Shown one piece after another: positions 60,333 to 64,000 of a stretch of DNA of 64,000 nt; the first letter of the stretch is position 1; every line of letters starts with the position of its first letter. The notes under the pieces are model-generated. The model ran no database searches. It was not told where the DNA came from and worked only from the letters and a program-made list of their open reading frames with translations. Made by a program: the position numbers and the translations under genes. Origin of the DNA: Angiostrongylus vasorum (taxonomy: Eukaryota > Nematoda > Chromadorea > Rhabditida > Metastrongylidae); NCBI GenBank assembly GCA_018806985.1, contig JADANN010000108.1, positions 2,108,001 to 2,172,000 on the forward strand, given 5' to 3'.

Positions 60333-63161
60333 ATGTCTGTTTCCGGCAAAGAGGATGTGTACGAAAGTGAGGATTTGCCCGAATCGGAGCAATTCATCAG
60401 CAGGTTTTCTACGAGAACAGTTGAGGAGTTAAGCGATCGAGAGAACATAGAACTGGTTGGCACTTTCAATACACATCTATGCAGTAACTTTTGACAGAAT
60501 ATTAATTCCGTACTGAATCTTTGATGCGTTTTTAGAAATAAGTGTCAGTCTGGTGACTTGGTGGATTAGTGGACACTAAAGTTTCGAATTTCCCAGTTTT
60601 TTGTTCAGATCCATATAGATGTTGATGCAGCTCGGAAGCGATTCAAAGATCATACCTTAAATACCCGTGATATAGATTTCTCCGATTCAATTGCCAAGAA
60701 ACGAGGAAAGTCGTATGGGAGTTCCATGTATGTGCTTGAAGTTGTGGGCAAAGGTTAATTTCAAGCTTTACTTCTTAGTCTCCTTTACTTCTTATTTCCT
60801 AACTAACAGTTTTAACTTCAAAGTGTACAGAATACGATGAACCTGAAACGGTAGAGCAGAAGTACAACAGATTATCATGCGAGATTGATGAGTTGGCAAA
60901 GCAGCTACAGGTAGGTTTCGAAGTATTCATTTGAGCTTCTTCACTCTGTAAAGTCTTTTTGCAACTGTTTTTTGTTGTAGGAGAATGCTGTGAAGCCTAC
61001 TCTCTTGGTTAATGATTCGTCAGTTGCTGAGCTTGCAGATGAATTGAAGGTGAACGTCCACTTCGCTATTTCTTTTCGTTTCACTTGTTTGTGCCGCTTT
61101 GCTACCCTTCTTTCACTCAAATGTATACCTAGTTAAGGCCGTAAAAGTGTCGAAATCGTCAGGTAATCTTCCCATGAGTAGAGACAAGAAAACGCCTTCG
61201 GTTAATGCTGACACCTCGGAAAGTGGGAAGGTAAATTTCAAAATCAGTCCCCGGTTTTGTTCTATTCTGTTTGCTCTTTCTTCATTTTCTTTTTCCTAAC
61301 GATAATATTTGCCTGACCTATCTTCATTGCGCTTCCCATCCGTTTATTTCACCAGTATGTTGCTGATTTGCCAAGATTTTCCTGCTGGAAACAAAACGAG
61401 CGGCGCATCCCACTTCGTCGCTGTAAGCAGTTGTTGGTAGCTGTGGACCCGAGCGTATTGCACCTTTTTTGCCAATTAAGTTTCTCCCAACACTGCGGCA
61501 GTTGTACCCACTTCATCGTATTTAGATTGCATTCTTGAGTGTCGAACTGAGATGTACAATGCAGTTGGGGTTCGCCTTTACGAGAGCGCTTAACCTGAGA
61601 AGAAGTCGACTGTTCCGTTTCTCAGTCCATATAAAGGGGAAAACATACACGGTAGCAGAGCTCAGGGTGCTAGATCTGACTGCTTTCATGCCAAAATTGT
61701 GAAATTAGAGAGGTCATTCCAAAATTGCACTGGTTTCTCTTTCTACCAAACAATCACGTCATACTTTTTTGTTACTTTTTTCCAGCTCTTGTCGCTAGAA
61801 CAACGCTTACGTAGAATCGAGTCTTTAATCGGGTCGGTGGACACAGTTCATCAACCTATTGCAGATTCTATTGAAGACATTAGGTGGGTTTGTCCTCTAA
61901 GCCAGAACGTGGTGTTATTTTTAAGTTGCACCCGATATGAAATAGATATGTTTTTTCGTAATCCAGAGATGTGGGATGAAAATACATGGTCATTTGATCA
62001 TAAAAGGGATATTTTAGTTAACAGTTGCTAGCAGATCATCGCAGTCTGTGTGAAATTCTATGTTATCTAGATTCCGTTTGGAAGCCTTGAATCCTTCCTA
62101 TATCGACGGAATGGAATCGAAGTTAAATGCGTTGTTGTCAAAACTTGACCAGGTGAGGAAATGGCCGACCATAGATTACTTCGAAATGACTATAGTAACA
62201 GATTTAGTAACAGATTCATCTGTGAAAAGCTGTTTTGTTTTAGAGTGTTGTGTTTCTATCTCTTATGTAGAAAAGAAAAACAAGGACGCTGTGCTCGTTT
62301 CAGGTTGATGATAAAAGACGTAAAGTTCTCGACGATGAAATGGAAACAAAGATCAATGAGTTGCTGGAACTTATGACTAAGTGGGACGTTGCTTGTGCTG
62401 CAATGCCTATCAACATAAAGAGACTGCAGGGACTACATCGACTCCACGAGCAAGGTTTTAATCCAAAAATATGTTTTTTTTACAGCATTTGCTGAGGTCA
62501 TTTGATTCCTGTTTTCGTATTTTCGAATTGCTTTAGCTCAACATTTCTCGGAAAGACTAGCGCAGCTAGTTGGAGTTCGTGACCAGATAGAAAAAGCTAT
62601 TGCTGCTGATCGCATGGCAATGTGTGAGCTACAGGTTTGTAGGGAAGTCATCAGTTCAGTTTATACATAGGTTAATTGACTACTTCAGTTGATAAGTTTA
62701 TCTGACTCATTATCGGATTCTTAAGACCGCATGTCATTGGAGCGGAATTGAAATGCGCATTGAAATCAAGATGTAGCGTCCAAAACATACACCGGCGTAC
62801 CTATTGAAACCAATGTACAGCTCATGAAAGGATTAAAATCTCAATGATTCTTATAATTGCCCTTTGTTCGGACTTAACTTTTATGCTTTTCATCTATGGT
62901 CGTGCTGTGTATATTTTGAACTTATCATTGGATGTATTTACGATCTAAGTAATGTCTTAAATTAGTTGTTCCACCCTTGACCAAATAACGTTAAGGTCGA
63001 AAATAATGGCGTAGAGGAGATGGTTTGCTGAAGGTGATTAATCTAATACTGTTAAAATGATTTTTAAATACCAATTTTAGGTGAAAGCCAAAGAGGATAT
63101 CACGGCCGTTCTTCGTCAGATCACTAATCTTGAAGAACGACTCGAAAAACTCGGGAAATGA
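60333..63161 (+). CDS. dnc-2: dynactin subunit 2 (dynamitin/p50)
   Basis: A subunit of the dynactin shoulder that links cytoplasmic dynein to cargo. Exons: 60333-60455, 60609-60753, 60831-60910, 60981-61049, 61138-61230, 61786-61883, 62071-62152, 62304-62454, 62537-62634, 63081-63161; phases join to 339 residues. Diagnostic segments are the N-terminal KEDVYESEDLPESEQF (arm that binds the Arp1 filament), DIDFSDSIAKKRGKSYG, EPETVEQKYNRL, and coiled-coil exons ending EERLEKLGK before the stop, the family's usual end (MKKLGK). The ATG was chosen by the conserved start and the acceptor just before it. A short extra open stretch at 61355-61430 after an acceptor (YVADLPRF) might be an alternative exon, but its phase does not fit and it runs into an H-repeat relic. 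Confidence 0.95.
61485..61600 (+). repeat. H-repeat relic in dnc-2 intron
   Basis: Strongly diverged 5' part: TCTCCCAACACTGCGGCAG, ATTCTTGAGTGTCGAACTGA, GATGTACAATGCAGTTGGGG. Confidence 0.45.
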
Positions 63162-63287
63162 GTTCGGCTTTCTCCACGTCTTCGCTGTGATGAGGAAAAG
63201 TTGTTTCACTAGTCCCATAAATTATTTCGAACAATGGCTGTAATTGTATGCAATTTTCATTTCTAATCTGTCATGTTCCCAGCCCAG

Positions 63288-63560
63288 CTAATTAAACATT
63301 TTTACAAATCCGTCCAATTTGTCTTCGTGTAGGCGTACATTGAATTCATCTCGTACAATCTTAAATTCTGCCAGAGCATTACTTAACATCTTCTTAGTAC
63401 GGTTCTCAATGTATTGTGTGGTAACATCAAGTAAAAAACAGTAACAAGCGTGGTATCGTCGTGAGATTGATGTAGATGGATAGATGGCCTGTTCAAACAA
63501 CTTTTTCTGGTCTGTGATGACTAGAAATACCTTTGATTGGACCACGAGAAGTACAGGCAT
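63288..63560 (-). CDS. unidentified small protein or 3'-terminal exon
   Basis: A 90-codon frame, tail-to-tail with dnc-2 (126 bp between stops). The C-terminal 45 residues (YIENRTKKMLSNALAEFKIV, then RDEFNVRLHEDKLDGFVKMF) are helical and protein-like. Either the ATG at 63560 is real, or the piece is a last exon beginning at 63520 behind the acceptor ggtatttctag. I cannot name the family. Confidence 0.4.
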   Translation of the reverse strand: MPVLLVVQSKVFLVITDQKKLFEQAIYPSTSISRRYHACYCFLLDVTTQYIENRTKKMLSNALAEFKIVRDEFNVRLHEDKLDGFVKMFN

Positions 63561-63679
63561 TGTGTTTGGGGAGTTGCAAGATCAGCACTTTCGCGACGTG
63601 GAGCTGATGGCGAGACAACAGACAAGATATGGCGGTTTGATTTGACTATCTACGTTGCAGGCGATGGTTTTCTTGCTAT

Positions 63680-63790
63680 GCTTTTTACACGTTAGCCCCG
63701 GGAAAGGATAATAGTGTGTTCGGTCCCTACCGCAGACACACGCGGTCTGGAGTTTTGCAAATATCTCAGCAACATTGTGGTTATATATCC
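63680..63790 (+). mobile_element. SINE-B fragment
   Basis: TTACACGTTAGCCCCGGGAA, GACACACGCGGTCTGGAG and TTTGCAAATATCTCAGCAAC, in family order. Confidence 0.65.
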
Positions 63791-64000
63791 TTTCTACGTC
63801 AAGGTTTTTATTCCGCACTTTTCTATTCTGACCGGTAGCCACCCAATCACAAATTTGGTGGCAGAAGTGGTCCTGGGAAATACATATTCTACAATTATTG
63901 ATTCACGGGGAACTTTTTTTCAATAGTGTTTACTTGTTCAAAATGCCACAAAGATTGTCGATAATGGAGGGAGTGTAAATATACACCCACTGGAGGAGGT
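63791..64000. other. no gene recognised
   Basis: Right edge of the window; nothing assignable. Confidence 0.4.

Noticed and set aside
61355..61430. Possible extra dnc-2 exon (YVADLPRF..)
   Set aside because: Its donor gives a phase that breaks the next exon, and exons on either side already join in phase.

Overview
This is nuclear DNA of a nematode, almost certainly a strongylid (clade V, hookworm-like). The evidence is a cuticle collagen with the nematode N-terminal domain, short exons with strict GT..AG borders, acceptors placed directly before start codons as in trans-spliced genes, and RTE-type retrotransposon remnants of kinds common in hookworm assemblies. Gene density is low. Most of the window is intron or old repeats, so nearly all real genes are split into exons of 60-330 bp.

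Genes from left to right. 1.4 kb (-): N-terminal exon of an acyl-CoA-binding-domain protein whose remainder lies off the left edge. 11.4-18.5 kb (-): mitochondrial asparaginyl-tRNA synthetase (nars-2), followed 286 bp downstream on the same strand by the RNase P/MRP subunit POP5, probably an operon. 26.4-27.8 kb (-): a five-exon cuticle collagen with two single-base frame breaks in exon 4. 34.9-39.7 kb (-): a divergent importin-alpha. 41.5-42.9 kb (-): a DEG/ENaC-like exon plus nearby exons. 47.3-52.0 kb (+): complete mitochondrial aconitase (aco-2, 8 exons). 54.2-54.8 kb (-): exons of an acidic protein I cannot name. 58.2-59.5 kb (-): an unrecognised 198-residue secreted cysteine-containing protein. 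60.3-63.2 kb (+): dynactin subunit 2/dynamitin (dnc-2), divergent from the secreted gene and tail-to-tail with a small ORF at 63.3 kb.

The rest is mobile DNA in several layers: two RTE families (RTE-1 at 4.7-7.2 and 8.5-10.1 kb; RTE-2 at 20.6-21.3 and 30.4-32.8 kb), a Penelope-like element with a GIY-YIG domain (43.7-44.5 kb) and foldback derivatives of it, and four short families that I name here only for reference. SINE-A has a tRNA head (14 copies). SINE-B is tRNA-like and ends in taaataaa. SINE-C is tRNA-headed (1 copy plus a head). The H-repeat is a hairpin-rich element of about 390 bp (12 copies). Nested insertions and target-site duplications order some of these events: SINE-A inserted into RTE-1, and a foldback element inserted into a SINE-B copy with an 18-bp duplication.

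The most unusual items are the multi-hairpin H-repeat and its 3' end shared with SINE-C, the near-perfect 36-bp-arm hairpin at 52.95 kb, the foldback element with its clean duplication, and the novel secreted gene. The host genes serve unrelated housekeeping roles (mitochondrial translation, TCA cycle, RNase P, nuclear import, dynein motor) and show no pathway clustering beyond the putative nars-2/pop5 operon.
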